Part shown: positions 12,835-24,700 of the stretch, piece by piece
Position numbering within the stretch: the first letter of the stretch is position 1
How the letters are laid out: each line of letters starts with the position of its first letter
Source of the DNA: Epinephelus fuscoguttatus
Taxonomy: Eukaryota > Chordata > Actinopteri > Perciformes > Serranidae
NCBI RefSeq assembly: GCF_011397635.1
Contig: NC_064771.1
Span: 16,059,379 to 16,123,378, forward strand
Length of the DNA stretch: 64,000 nt
Direction of reading: 5' to 3'
Translations under genes and position numbers: made by a program
Notes under the pieces: model-generated
Databases searched by the model: none
Seen by the model: only the letters and a program-made list of their open reading frames with translations
What the model was told of the DNA's origin: nothing

Positions 12835-13559
12835 CTGGGAGGAATGTCTGAGTCAAAAATAAGCTTCTTTGAAGAGTATTTAGATTACTTTGTGTTTAGA
12901 TGAGCCACTTGGATCTGTGACTGCTTAAGCCTTCAAACGACAATCACATTCTCTTCATGTGGGAGCGCTCTCATTGCAAATGCAGCAGTAACCATTAAAA
13001 ACAAAGAACTAGTTCATTCGGTGGGCATGATAATATACATGCATTAACAGCCGAGGTGTCATGCAGAGGTCTCAAGAACGAATCAGCCACTGGTGATGGG
13101 ACGTGTGGATGCTGTCAATCTAATAATGTGGCTGTAAATGAAGTCATCTTGCTGATGAGGGCTTCATAATTCAAGCTGGCGTTCCTGCTACACTGCTGCC
13201 ACCTACTGTTGACAAAATGCACCTTGAAGAAGAAGGCAGGGAAGATTATTTTGCTTGATGCTGTTGTTATCTGAGTATTCTTGACAAATATTCTCACAGA
13301 ACATATTCTGTCACCAGTAATTAATGGTGTGTTGTGTGGATTTCCAGATGATTTTATACTGTATTTTCATGTTAATGCAGACATTATGACGGTTTCCTCA
13401 GAAGTTGGAATGTTAAATTTTTGATATCAACATCAGCGAAAAATGAATTTACAGCGGCAGAGAAAAGTGTTGTGTTTGGTTTATTTTGTGCAGGTATCAT
13501 CTGACATAGAGCCTATACGGTTGAAGGTTGTAAATATCTATTAAAGTTTCAAGATATAT

Positions 13560-14062
13560 TAAAATATTCTGCTTTAAAGAGACAGTTCACCCCAAATCAA
13601 AAATACATATTTTCCTCTTCTCTGTAGTAGTGCAGTCAAGCTTGTTTGGGTGCAAATACCAGATGGCACTCAGCTTGTGGTGCTCAAAACGCTGAAAAAA
13701 ATACATTTGAAAAACTCAACAGCAATGTCTCTTTCCAGAAATCATGACCTGGTTACTCAAGATAACCCACAGACCTTATTGTGAGCAGTTTCATGTAGGA
13801 ATTTCTACCGAAATAAGCACGCTAACCCCATCACAGTGCAGAGGAAAGCGTGCATTTTCTCATGGACCAGAGGCTCGTAAAAGTGCAAAACATGAACAAT
13901 AATGGCGTCCTCCTCAGCTGCTTAGCTAGCTCAGTGGTGCTAAGTGAGCTAGCAGTAGCAGTGCGTTATTATACAGTTGGCAGGTGTAGTTTTGGTAGAA
14001 AGAAAATAGTTCCTACACAAAACTGCTCACAACAAAGTCTGTGGATTATCTTGAGTAAATAA
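13560..14062. mobile_element. Foldback (long inverted repeat) element
   Basis: Two arms are inverted copies. The left arm, about 13,752-13,810, contains tactcaagataacccacag and gtgagcagtttcatgtagga. The right arm, about 13,993-14,059, contains tcctacacaaaactgctcac and ctgtggattatcttgagta. A central spacer of about 180 bp separates them, and a unique-looking leader starting gagacagttcaccccaaat (about 13,579) precedes the left arm. I recognise the wording as a very common teleost interspersed repeat. There is no transposase, so it is non-autonomous. Confidence 0.7.
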
Positions 14063-14235
14063 TTATTTACATCTGATATACTCCCACTCCCCCCCAAAAA
14101 AGGGAAAAAAAAGAAGAAAAAAAGGCTTTTTGATCCATGAATAAGCTAATTTTTTAATGTCAAAAGATCTAAATTTTGAGCACAAAACTGAACAGCTAGT
14201 TGTGATGTTATAAATTCTGCACGTACACACACGTT

Positions 14236-14770
14236 TTAAGCCCAGTTCAGACCAAGATTCAAGATGAGTTGAAACAGGCAACCACTTGCAATATGCCGTT
14301 CTGCAACGTTCTAAAAACCTGCCGGTTCACACCAATACAACTGGATGAGATGGTGTATCATCTCTATGCAACAAACATCTTCCTTTCTGATTTCAAGCTT
14401 TTCTGGCTTTTTTTGTGACTGAATAAAATTTGCAGCTTCTTAAAATATGAATGAGGATAGTGATAGTGAGGTACTGGCTACGGTTGCATTTGTAGTAGTG
14501 ATGAAACGGGGAGGGGAGGTAGGCACATAGCAGCAGCAGCGACCCACTGTCCAACAGGAGAGAAACAGAGGGCTTGGCGAGTAGAAACAGGTGATGTGCT
14601 TTACGTTCTAAAACCAGTCGCCGGCGATTTGACCAGCGGAGTTGCAGGTGGCACCATCAGCCAGCTTGAGGCAAGCTCAGACCATCCAGTTGACACCGCT
14701 GCAACTTTTCTCTGCAATGTTCTAAATGGTTTCACCTTGTCGCAAGTCTTCGGTCTGAACTGGGCTTTAA
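14236..14770. mobile_element. Inverted-repeat DNA element flanked by TTAA
   Basis: The left end reads ttaagcccagttcagacc and the right end reads ggtctgaactgggctttaa, a near-perfect terminal inverted repeat. TTAA lies at both ends (14,236-14,239 and 14,767-14,770), the signature target of piggyBac-type transposition. The 535-bp interior has no transposase. piggyBac-like MITE is my favoured reading; a hAT or other superfamily with fortuitous TTAA remains possible because the terminal repeat is short. Confidence 0.65.
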
Positions 14771-15589
14771 ACTGGGATTTAAAGTAGTCACAGATAAATG
14801 AAGAATGATAATTAGCCTTTATGTGTCAAACTCTGGACAAACCTCAAAATAAATCAAGAATGAGTGAAACATATTTTTGAGTGGAGGAGACCTTTAATAC
14901 TGATGTTCTGCAGGTGAGTTGTGATGATAGGAGGCTGGTTTGATCAGAGTCCTTTACAGGTACAGGCAGGTTAGGATGCAGTTAAGAACAGAGTGATTTA
15001 AAAATGTAAATTAATATGGCAGAATAACATAGAATTGTCCACATGCAGCTGCATGACGAACAAAGTAAGAAGTTGGTTTATGTTTCACAGCCTGAGCATC
15101 AATGAATTTGAAAAAAAAAAATCTACTCAGCTTGTTTCTGACATGCAGTTTACACCTCTCAAGAACAGTGTCTCAAACAAACAGAAACATACTGTAGACT
15201 CACAGTTATGTCACAGCCTACTGCACAACGTGCTTTGCACTCAACTGGCCCATTTACAATGCACTTTAAAAAATATGGTACACATAAATATTCATTACAA
15301 ATGTGCCAATAAAAAAAACAGCAAAGTCAGTTGACAAACATTATTAAATATGTTAATGTTTATCATGTCAAAGTCAAAAGTAAAGAGGATGAAACATAAC
15401 TGATCTCACAAAAGCTTCTGTGCATCCATTCATTCATGACTGTGTTATAGATACATGAGCAAACAATAAAACCGGACTGATCAGTGCAGCTAAAGTTTTA
15501 TTTTAGCCTATTCACTGCTGTTAATGCCTCCGTTTTCTGTCACAATAACTGTTACACCAGATGATCAAACTTTCATGTCTGTACAGTAT

Positions 15590-15945
15590 ATATTAAGCTG
15601 CCACTGGCAGTGATTTAGCTTAGTTTTGCTCAAAGACCAGAAACAGGGTGAAACAGCTAGCTCCAGAAAGTTATGGCTCCCAAAAATAGTCGTAAAAACT
15701 GGTCCATAATGTATTGTTTTTACACTTTTTTTTGTTTTTGTAATTAAACAAGCAAGATATAACATGGTTAGCAGATTTTGTGCGTTTTGGACAGAGCCAG
15801 CCAGTTTCCCCCTGTTAGTCTTTGTGCTTAGCTAAGCTAAGCTAAGCTAGCCTGCTGCTGGTCACAGTTTTATACTAACCACAGAAACATGAGAGATGTC
15901 TAGAGCTGTTCTAACCCTCTGAAAGAATCAATAACTTTTTCTTAT
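15590..15945. mobile_element. Foldback repeat, gcttagctaagctaa family
   Basis: Left-arm words tttagcttag and aaagaccagaaacaggg are mirrored by right-arm words ccctgttagtctttg and gcttagctaagctaagctaag about 200 bp later. The flanks continue the symmetry for a few dozen bases. This is the most complete inverted pair in the left half of the window. Confidence 0.7.
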
Positions 15946-16283
15946 AAGCAAAATTACACACTAAAGTAAAGATAAGAAAAAGTTTCCAACTCACAGAGAG
16001 ACTTATTTTCATGTACACGTGGATTTTGAGACATTTTCGCAAAATTTAAAAACTGATTTTTAGACAAATCAACTTTTTCTTGTCTAAGCATTGCGGGTAA
16101 GTAGGGTGATGTCAGATAATTTGAGACACTTTTTGGTTGATTAGCAAGGACACCCAACACATGTATCGGTTTAGTCATTAGTTCAGTAAATCATTAATGT
16201 AACCTAGCTATTCATTATAAAAGGTCTTCCACCTTTTCTCCCGTGCTTTCCCTGTTCCTTTGACACCTGCTTCCTTGGTGCCA

Positions 16284-16314
16284 TGTGTGTGTGTGTGTGT
16301 GCTTGTGTGTGTGT
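16284..16314. repeat. GT microsatellite, interrupted
   Basis: Two GT runs separated by gcttg. Confidence 0.9.
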
Positions 16315-17357
16315 AACACTGATGGCTAATTCTCAACTATTTTGGCTGACATTGAGTTAATATTTTTTAAGTGACAAAAATATTTAAAATGTAATGTTAC
16401 AGGGTGGCACACAATAACCCAAGTCATGATTGCATGGCACCTGGTAGCCTAAAAACAAGCTGGTCTCACCTTAGAAAAATGTCCCATTCCTCCTGAATGC
16501 AATAAGTACTCACTCAAAACCCTTTCCCATAAAAAGTGAAGTGTATTAGAAATCAGGAAATTAATAAAATGTAACATCCTACAACCACCTTGTTGTCATA
16601 CTCCTGTTGTTTTAGCTGCAGCACTCTTACAACCAGAAACAGAAGATCATGGCTTACCTCGCAGGTTCTGGGACTAGTGATTTTTTTTATCTTTGCTGTG
16701 CCCATCCTAATCATATCAGACCAGTTTATCTTAATCCTATAAAGATATGCAGTATATATGTGGTTCCATGCAGAGGTAGGTGTTATGCAGGAATATGGTT
16801 ATTAGAGTGAGTCAGGTTCTGCCAACGGGTAAGTATAAGTGTGAAGTAAAAAGACAGCATTAGGTTCAGTTGTAGATTTATAGATTTGTAAAACGTGGAA
16901 ATAAAATTGAAATTCAAGACTATTTAAAGAATTTTAAGGTGTAATATTTATATAATTGAATTTAAGTTCTTTAAGGACATAGAGACACCCTATCCAACGT
17001 TCACAATGTTCACTGGTTTTCCGTTAAAGGTGTGGCACAAGAATGTACAATCAGTTCTCTGTGAAACAAAGAATCAAGTGTAATCCAGAGTCTTCCCCCT
17101 CCTGAACTTGTTTATGGTCTGTAATGATTCATCAAACCACACAAGTCAACAATGTGTCCGCCTTATCACAACCATCAGTCTTTTTTTGTCTTTGCTTACT
17201 TCCTGATCTTAGGACTGTCTCCTGAGCGTTTCCTTATGATGTCTCTCATCATGAAAGTCATCAACAGCGAGATACTTTTTAGTGAAGCGGCATAGGGATT
17301 ATCATTATGAAATTTAGATAAAATAATAAATTGCAGTGTGTTACAATCAAGGCCCTC

Positions 17358-18215
17358 TCACACCATAAATGTCCTGCTGCTCACGTATTTGCTGCCCCTG
17401 TGTTTGTGGCCGATGCTGTAGCCCTTCCTGCTTGCGCTGCTCCTCAGTGATCCTCCCTTCAGCCTCAAGGTGCTCTCTGACACCTTCTTTCCTTGTGGTT
17501 TCTCCTCTGCTTCCACCTCCTCTTTCTTGCTGTTGTGGAGGTTCTGACAGATGCAGGAACGTTCCGGGATGAAGGGCTTCTGGCTTGAGCAGAACCACTT
17601 TGCGGAGCTGTAGAAAAGCTCTGCGATGCTGGAAATAGCTGATATCACCCCTACGATGAAGTAGAAGCAGAGGAAGACTGTTTTTTCTGCAGGGCGGGAG
17701 GTGAAGCAGTCCACTGTGTGGGGGCAAGGAAAGCGACTGCAGACGAACTGGGCCTCCACCTTGAAGCCATACAGCAGCCACTGGCCCACTAGAAAGCCAA
17801 TCTCCGCCACGATGCGGAAAGCCACGTTGACAATGTAAAGCCTCCTTAACCGGAGGTCTTCTCTGTAGTCCTGGGCGGTAACCTGGCTGGATTTGGAGTT
17901 GCTGGTCCTCTTGTTGTGGTGATGCATGACATACATGAGGAAAACCAGGGAAGGTGTGGCGATCAGGACAATGTGGAACACCCAGAACCTGTACTGGGAG
18001 ATAGGGAAGGCCATGTCGTAGCACACCTGTTTGCAGCCCGGCTGGAGGGTGTTGCAGGCGAACTCCTCTTGCTCATCCTCAAACAGGTCGCTGGCTACAG
18101 TTCCCAGGATCAGTATCCTAAAGACAAGCATGAGTAAGAGCCAGAAACGGCCAAGCATCGGCGAGTGGGCCTGGAGGCTATCAAAGAGCCCACCGAGGAA
18201 GCCCCATTCACCCAT
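17358..18215 (-). CDS. gjd3: Connexin, delta type (GJD3-like gap-junction protein)
   Basis: The 285-residue product is a connexin: six subunits form a hemichannel in the plasma membrane, and docked hemichannels pass ions and small metabolites between cells. It opens with MGEWGFLGGLFDSL, the connexin N-terminal helix. Four membrane segments lie near residues 21-42, 76-97, 127-149 and 178-200. Extracellular loop 1 carries Cys54, Cys61 and Cys65 (spacing C-x6-C-x3-C); loop 2 carries Cys159, Cys164 and Cys170 inside CSRFPCPHTVDC. These six cysteines form the disulfides needed for docking. The cytoplasmic loop is short and the tail (201-285) is basic and serine-rich, ending TFMV, a possible class II PDZ ligand. 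The whole coding region is in one exon, usual for connexins. The start has A at -3 and G at +4. Wording of the first 100 residues and linkage to top2a, as in human, favour GJD3 over GJD2, but a lineage-specific fish paralogue is possible. Confidence 0.9.
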   Translation of the reverse strand: MGEWGFLGGLFDSLQAHSPMLGRFWLLLMLVFRILILGTVASDLFEDEQEEFACNTLQPGCKQVCYDMAFPISQYRFWVFHIVLIATPSLVFLMYVMHHHNKRTSNSKSSQVTAQDYREDLRLRRLYIVNVAFRIVAEIGFLVGQWLLYGFKVEAQFVCSRFPCPHTVDCFTSRPAEKTVFLCFYFIVGVISAISSIAELFYSSAKWFCSSQKPFIPERSCICQNLHNSKKEEVEAEEKPQGKKVSESTLRLKGGSLRSSASRKGYSIGHKHRGSKYVSSRTFMV

Positions 18216-18546
18216 GATTACAGCGCTTGTCTTGGGTAGTGCTTCTTGGAAGTCTGAAGATTCTCCTTCCTGTCCGTCTCAGAGCAAAATCTGTCTCAGC
18301 TTTAAAAAAGAAACTAAAATGTATCTTATTATATCCAATCCATGAGTCATGACGCGACTGAACAGACTGACCTGCAGATCAAAGGTTGGTCCAGGGTTTA
18401 AGCGCCCACAGTAGTGATAGGGTTCACATTCCAGTGACCTGAAACCAAAAGTATAACACTATTATACCACCTACAATAACAGGCACTTAAGCACAGGTCT
18501 TTAGGTTTCATTGTTGTTGTTGTTGTTGTACAGTATTTTAGTGGTA
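18216..18546. other. Upstream region of the connexin gene
   Basis: This should hold the 5' untranslated region and proximal promoter of the minus-strand connexin gene. A possible splice acceptor on the minus strand (ttcag, about 18,258) would separate the coding exon from an upstream leader exon. I cannot identify a TATA box or start site with confidence. A TTG triplet run lies at 18,511-18,529. Confidence 0.35.
18511..18529. repeat. TTG trinucleotide run
   Basis: Six TTG units. Confidence 0.9.
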
Positions 18547-20057
18547 CAGTGGCATGCAAAAGTTTGGGCACCCCTGATCAAAATTTCATTCACTGTGAAC
18601 TGTAAAGTAAGTAAAAGATGAACTGAGCTCCAGAGGGCATGAAGTTAAAGATCAAACATGCTAGATTTGTGTATTATTTTTGTTACGTACAAGTGGAACT
18701 ACGAGTGGAAAAAAGGAAAGGCGCACCATGCAAAGGTTTGGGCACCCCAAGACATTTGAGCTCTCAGACAACTTTTACAGGGTCTCAGACCATGATTAGC
18801 TTGTTAAGACTCTGGCTTGTTCACAGTCATCCTTGGGAAAGGCCAGGTGAAGCAAATTTTAAAGCTTTATGAATATTCTGACTCCTGAAACCTTTAGCAG
18901 CCATGGGCTAGTCTAAACAGCTGCCTGTTTCCTCACTTTGTAATGTACTTAAGAAATGGCACTTAACACAGGAACTGTGGAGGTCAAGATGAGGTCTGGA
19001 TAACCAAGAAAACTTTCTAAGAGAGCTGCTTGTAGTATTGTTAGAAAGGCAAATCAAAACCATTATTTGACGGCAAAAGATCTGCAGATAAATTTGCAGA
19101 CTCTGGAGTGGTGGTGCAGTGTTAAACTGTGCAGTGACACCTGCACAAATATGACCTTCATGGAAGAGTCATCAGAAGGAAAACCTTTCCTGCATCCTCA
19201 CTACAAAATTCAGTGTCAGAAGTTTGCAAAGGAACATCTAAACAAGCCTGATGCTTTTTAGAAACAAGTCCTGTGGACAAATGAAGTTAAAACAGAAATT
19301 TTGGACACAATGAGCAAAGGTAGGTTTGGAGAAAGAAGGATGTAGCGTTTCATGAAAAGAACACCGGTTCAGCTGTTAAACACTGAGGTGGATCAATCAT
19401 GCTTTGGACTTGTGTTGCAGCCAGTGGCACGGGGAACATTTCACAGGTAGATTAAAGAATGAATTCAGTTGAATTCCAGCAAATTCTGGAAGCAAACGTC
19501 ACACCCATCTGTAAAAAAGCTGAAGATGAAGAGAGAGGATGGCTTCTACAACAGGACAGTGATCCTAAATACACCTCGAAATCCCCAATGGACTACCTCA
19601 AAAGGCATAAACTGAGGGTTTCACAATGGCCCTCAAAGTCCGACAATCTAAACATCATTGAAAATCTGTGGATAGACCTCAAAAAGCAGTGTATGCAAGA
19701 CGATCCAAGAATCTCACAAAGCTAGAAGCAGAAGAATGGGTGAAAATCCTCCAAACAAGAATTGAAGGACTCTTAGCTGGTTGCAAAAAGCATTTAGAAG
19801 CCGTTATACTTCCCAAAGAGGGTGCTACTAAGTACTGACCATGCAGGATGCCCAAACTCTTGCTTCAGGCCCTTTTCCGTTTTTTTGTTATTTTGAAACT
19901 GTAAAATATTGAAATAAAAAGAAGTCATCTTGCTTAAAATGTTGAAGAAATGTGTCATATTTACTTCATGTATTTTGGGAATTAGTTCATCTTCTACTTA
20001 CTTAACTCACAACAAATGAAATTTTGACCAGGGTGCCCGAACATTTGCATGCCACTG
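18547..20057 (+). mobile_element. Tc1-like transposon with intact ends, inactive
   Basis: The left end reads cagtggcatgcaaaagtttg and the right end is its imperfect complement, ending catttgcatgccactg. A TA dinucleotide flanks each side (18,545-18,546 and 20,058-20,059), the classic Tc1/mariner target duplication. The 1,511-bp length is typical of an autonomous element with one transposase gene. A second left-end-like word (catgcaaaggtttgggca) recurs at about 18,728, suggesting an internal binding site for transposase, as in elements with paired direct repeats inside each end. It separates the connexin gene from the 3' end of top2a. Confidence 0.93.
18950..19840 (+). pseudogene. Inactivated Tc1-like DDE transposase
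   Basis: Fragments of a Tc1 transposase are readable. The stretch 19,067-19,257 ends KEHLNKPDAF and then meets an in-frame TAG (19,258-19,260) where family members have Trp. Next comes QVLWTNEVK, in which the first catalytic Asp (normally WTDE) is Asn, codon AAT at 19,280-19,282. A later open piece (19,459-19,725) keeps the second Asp in QDSDPKYTSK and the catalytic Glu in IIENLW. Frame changes separate the pieces. The combination of a stop, frameshifts and a lost catalytic residue makes it non-functional. The approximate outer limits are inferred. Confidence 0.88.
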
Positions 20058-20059
20058 TA

Positions 20060-21383
20060 TACTGAAGGTATAGGAAGGAAGAACTGAGAACACTTTGACA
20101 ATCATGAGTAAATAATAGGGACACATCCCCCTAAATATTTGTAATGCGTGCATGAAAGTAGCAGATGACTTTTATTTTGACATAATCAAAGACATTTACA
20201 CGATAAATTGATGCAGAAAAGGCACAAATTGGTGTATAAAAAAATCACCAGAATTCAGGAAATTGTTTGACAGTCAAACCTTTCTGGATCAGGACCTCAA
20301 TGTTGAAACATATGAAGCATATTTCCCTCATATTATGCAGCCCTAGATTAATTTAAAACATGCTCTTGGAGATTTTAAGAGAAAACAGTTGAGCTCCACA
20401 ATGGGACACCCTGTACTATCCAGTAATGTTTGTTACTCATTTGAACTCAACTTTAAGGCCGACAGTTATAATACAGTGTCGATCAGCTGCAAGCCGCTAC
20501 ATGTGGAAGTCACTGACTGGAAGAGCCACTTACCGTTATGATACACTCCTCAGGTACAGCGTTCAGGAACAAGCCAGTGGCACTAAGACAACAGATTCAG
20601 CCTGAGGCATTTCATGTACCTAATGCAGAAATGTGAAACCTACCCTCTTTGATAATCCTGAAAAATCCAGTTTCTAGTTTGTCTTCCACCACTCATATGT
20701 CCTTGGAAAAAACTAATAGGGGATTTGAAAACAATTAAATAGTATCCAAACAAATCATTATGCTCATATGCATCTTATATTCCTTCCACTCTCTCTCCCA
20801 ATGGCATGTGATTGAGGTTTGCCGGGGCTAATAACCGAGAGGGCGGCAACAGTTTAGGAAATTCCTGCTAATCTGTACACATCAAGGGTCCCAGAGAGAA
20901 AAGTGATGTTTACCCAAGAAAGGCAAAGTCTTGATGAGCATTTCAAAGAGCTTCCTAAATGGCAGGAAGGATCTGTTTTAAGCTGTACCACCAGTTTCCC
21001 CGGCCAAGGTGGACACGAAACTTGCTTAACGCACCCTCTGATTAGTTTTACATGCAGTGTACTTAATTCAGTTAGCGGCATTAAAATACAGCTGTTTTTT
21101 TTGCACTTAGAAGTTTGAAGTTCAATATTTGTTTTATGCATGCATCAGCAATTATATATATATGAAAATTCTACTGTAAATGAAATAAAATGCTACTCAC
21201 CCATCCACATATCCTAATGACGTTTCCCATCACACTACAGTATATCTACCACATGTGTAGCTGATGCTCCTCCCTCCCTCACACACACATTTGAGTAAAG
21301 ACTTGTAAAGACAGATAACAGATTTCCCCAGATGCTAGCCCCAAAGCAAGTAACAATTTCAAGCACAATTAATACAAAACAAC
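20060..21383. other. Spacer between the transposon and the 3' end of top2a
   Basis: No gene is recognised. About 20,800-21,110 is relatively GC-balanced, non-repetitive sequence with no obvious coding wording; it could be regulatory. A short AT run (atatatata) lies at about 21,151. Confidence 0.4.
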
Positions 21384-21738
21384 TTTATTTTTCTAAATAT
21401 AAAATGAAAAGCCATTGAAATATTTACAAGACAAGACAAAACACAAATAAATGGAGTCAAACAGACATTTCAAGAAGCCTAGAAGTAAGTAATTCCAGGA
21501 TTAAAACTAGACTTGTGCACATGTATAATCTAGGCCAAGCTTTTTCTTTGACTTCTGCTCAAGGACAAGAACCTTTGCTAGAATAAATCTTTTTTTAGGA
21601 CAGCAGGTCCGCTTAAACCACGAGTGTAAATGCAACCATTCTTCAAGTAATAAAACAATACCGTATTAATCGCTTTTCATAAACTGTATAACTTTTCTAT
21701 ATTGATACAAAATCTAAAACTGACTCAGAGAGTGAACC
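21384..21738 (-). terminator. top2a 3' untranslated region and polyadenylation signal
   Basis: The complement of tttatt at 21,384-21,389 is AATAAA on the coding strand, 350 bases after the stop codon. Cleavage would be expected 10-30 bases further, near 21,360-21,375. No other AATAAA complement lies between the stop and this point that I can see. Confidence 0.65.
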
Positions 21739-24700
21739 TTAAAAGTCTTCATCTGAATCTGAGTCCAGGTTATAGGTTACAGGTTTGCGGGCACGTGAGG
21801 GCTTGTCTCGCGGTGCCTTGGATACAGGAGCTGCTTCTTCCTGGTCCAAAACCTGGAAGCTTTCATCATCGTCCCACTTCTTGATTTTCTGCAGAGAAAA
21901 TGTGAGGAAATGTGTTTATAGTGACTTTAAATACAGCGCTCAAAATAGAGCTTTATAAAATGTCATATAAAGTAGTGTGTCCTGTGTAGTGATACATTTT
22001 GAAATCAAATTTAAGCCACTGGGACACATTACATGGAAGTTATTGAAAAGACACCCATAACTTCTTACTTAAATATTTATGTGAAATTAATTTACACACT
22101 AGAAGAGACCAATTTAGTACAATTTTTAATCATAATTTTCACTAATATTGGCAATTCAGCATGTAAAATCAATATAAATGAGGCCTCATGGTCCATTAAT
22201 CCCTAAAGACCTTTCTGAAATCAGAGTTCAGTGTAGAAACTGACCTTGTTGGCAGTTGTTTTGCCCTTGATGCGTGACATGAGGTTGTCTGAGCTGCTGT
22301 CGGAGTCGTCGCTGGCGATCTGTTTCCGTTTCACAATAGGCTTGGCCTTTGTAACTGGAGCTTTGACTTCACCCTCTGAGTCACTGGAGTCAAATGAAGG
22401 GACCTTCTTGGCAGCTGTGTTGGACGCAGGTTTGGACTTGGACAGAGCATCCAGGATGGACGGCTGCTTTGTGTCTATTAGGAGATAACAGGAGAAATAA
22501 CTACGCAGATGGGGGAAAGATGCATTGAATTTATTTGCACATCAAACATGTGCTTACCTGAAATATGTGTGACAAATGTGTACATGTAGTGTTACAGTGC
22601 GACAATGAGGAAATCAATGAAAACAGCAATATTAAAACTTTCATACTTCATCCTTGCATCTGCTCTTCAGTTCATGTGACATTTACACCACTATGAGTTG
22701 TCCCTAATTACGCTATGCAAACTTTTTTAAATACCTGTAGCCTTCTTCTTGGGTGCAGCTGGTTTCTTAGCAGCAGCAGCCTTCTTGGGTGCTGCCTCCT
22801 TGGTTTTACGTTGAACTGGAGCCTTGGGTGCAGGCACCTGATCATCTGATTGAGCTGCAAAGTACCACAAAGAGCGAATAATTAAACCTCAGACCTATAG
22901 CCCAACCCTTGTCAGGTTTATCACATGAAGGGCGTTGTGAAAATACTTACAGCTTGAAGTGGTTTTAGCTTGTTTCACTGTAGATTTGCTCTTTACTGTT
23001 TTCTTCCTGTGTAGAAAAAAAACTTGATTTATAACTTGACTGCAAAGATGTGTAAGAAGCTCCATGCATCAGGTTGTTTAATACTCACATGGGTTCTGGA
23101 GCTTTGGGGGGAGGGGCTGGAGAGTCAACTTCGCTGTCAGCCATGGGCTCGGGGACAAAGCTGTCATCATCATCGCTGATGGCAGCTTTCCGCTTTGGAG
23201 CACCCTCCTTTCCCCAGTCATCGAATTCATTTTCACTGTCGGACATGTTGTACTTCACCGCAGCTTTAGAAACAGGTAACAGAGGGGTTTAATTGAACAA
23301 TGCTGCCATGTGATGAGGATTTGTTAGTTTTGTTTTACTAAAGTCCTCCCATAATAGAGGGATAATCAAAACAACTGTTGCGAAGATCAGTTTGGGGTAA
23401 ATTGAGATTGGCGAGCTAATTAGCCTCAGGAAATGCATTCTGTCAGCGTACTGAGTTTGAATCACAAACATTTACAGAGTGATTGCATCTTGTCTCACTG
23501 TCTGAGTAAAGGAAGTTAGAATAGTGATGTGCCATGTGTTCAGTATGTATGAACAGAGTCTTTTCAAAGGAGGACAATAGATGGGAAACATAAGCAGTCT
23601 ACCTATAAGCAGAGATATGCGTCAGGGTCATCTAGCACTCACCTTTAGTTTTGCGTTCGACTCGCTCTCTGGGGGCAGCCACTTCCTCTGCCTCAATTTC
23701 ACTGTTGGACAGACTGCCAGACTCCTCATCTGACCACGGATTCTTCTTGGTCTTCTTGGCAACGGGTTGAAACTGAAGAGTGCTCTGCTTGCTGGTTTTC
23801 GATGCTGCTGCTGCAGAGAAGTGCGTGTCATCTTCAATACAAATGCAATGCAGCTTTTATACAGTCGGTTAAGATCAAGTATTTAAAACGGTGCAATAAT
23901 AATTAACCTTCACCCATTACTTTAAATGGTCATTGCATACTGTTACTACTCTACAAACATCCAGCAGCAGTCTGTCATTGTGCCTGTTTCATAAGGCATG
24001 TAAACTTTATATTGCTTGGATAGGTCGAGCAGTCACTTGAGTCAGTCTGTAATCATGATGCAGGTAGATATAATGAACACTGAACACTGTTATGATACAC
24101 AGCCTTGTATCTTATCTCTGAAGTACAATATAATTTACATATCAGGAAGGCATAAACAAAACCTCAGCTTTTTACTTTCAAAATGCTCTGAGGGTTGTAC
24201 AAGAGCAAATGATGTAGTTTCTCAGAGCTGCCACTAGATGTCACTAAAGAGCCATGACTCACTGGTTGCATCTTCTAACAGGACCCAGGATTTATTGTTG
24301 AACATAAGTTCCAATGATTTAATAATAATTTTAATTTACTTTTTGTTCATTTGTTTGACTGCAATTCAATTTTTATAGGATATATGAAGAAAACTGTACA
24401 TCAGAGAGGATAAATTGTACAGTCTGATATGTTGGTCTGTTGTTTGAGCTTCTCTTAAGAGAAACCTCTGACAACTTGAAACATTTTCAGCCATTCTCAC
24501 CTTTTTCCTTTGTCTGGGTTTTAGTTTTCTTGCCAAGTCGTGCAGCCAAGCCCATCTCCTCACTTGGCTCTGTGTTCTCAGCATCTTCTCCAAACTCCAT
24601 CTTCATCACGACGTCTTCAGTCTAAAAATCACAGAAATTAGGTCAAGCTGACTACTACTCTCTAGCCTTTGCTTTTACATTAGGTCTTCATGTTTTTTAA

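Larger units (their letters stand above)
12094..17357. other. Intergenic DNA rich in repeats
   Basis: No gene is supported. It contains a GT microsatellite (12,784-12,832), two foldback-type repeats (13,560-14,062 and 15,590-15,945), a TTAA-flanked inverted-repeat element (14,236-14,770) and a second GT run (16,284-16,314). The last few hundred bases before 17,358 should be the 3' untranslated region of the minus-strand connexin gene, but I could not place its polyadenylation signal. Confidence 0.55.

Noticed and set aside
17347-18024. Alternative 225-codon minus-strand frame over the connexin
   Set aside because: It is an out-of-frame shadow of the connexin coding region.
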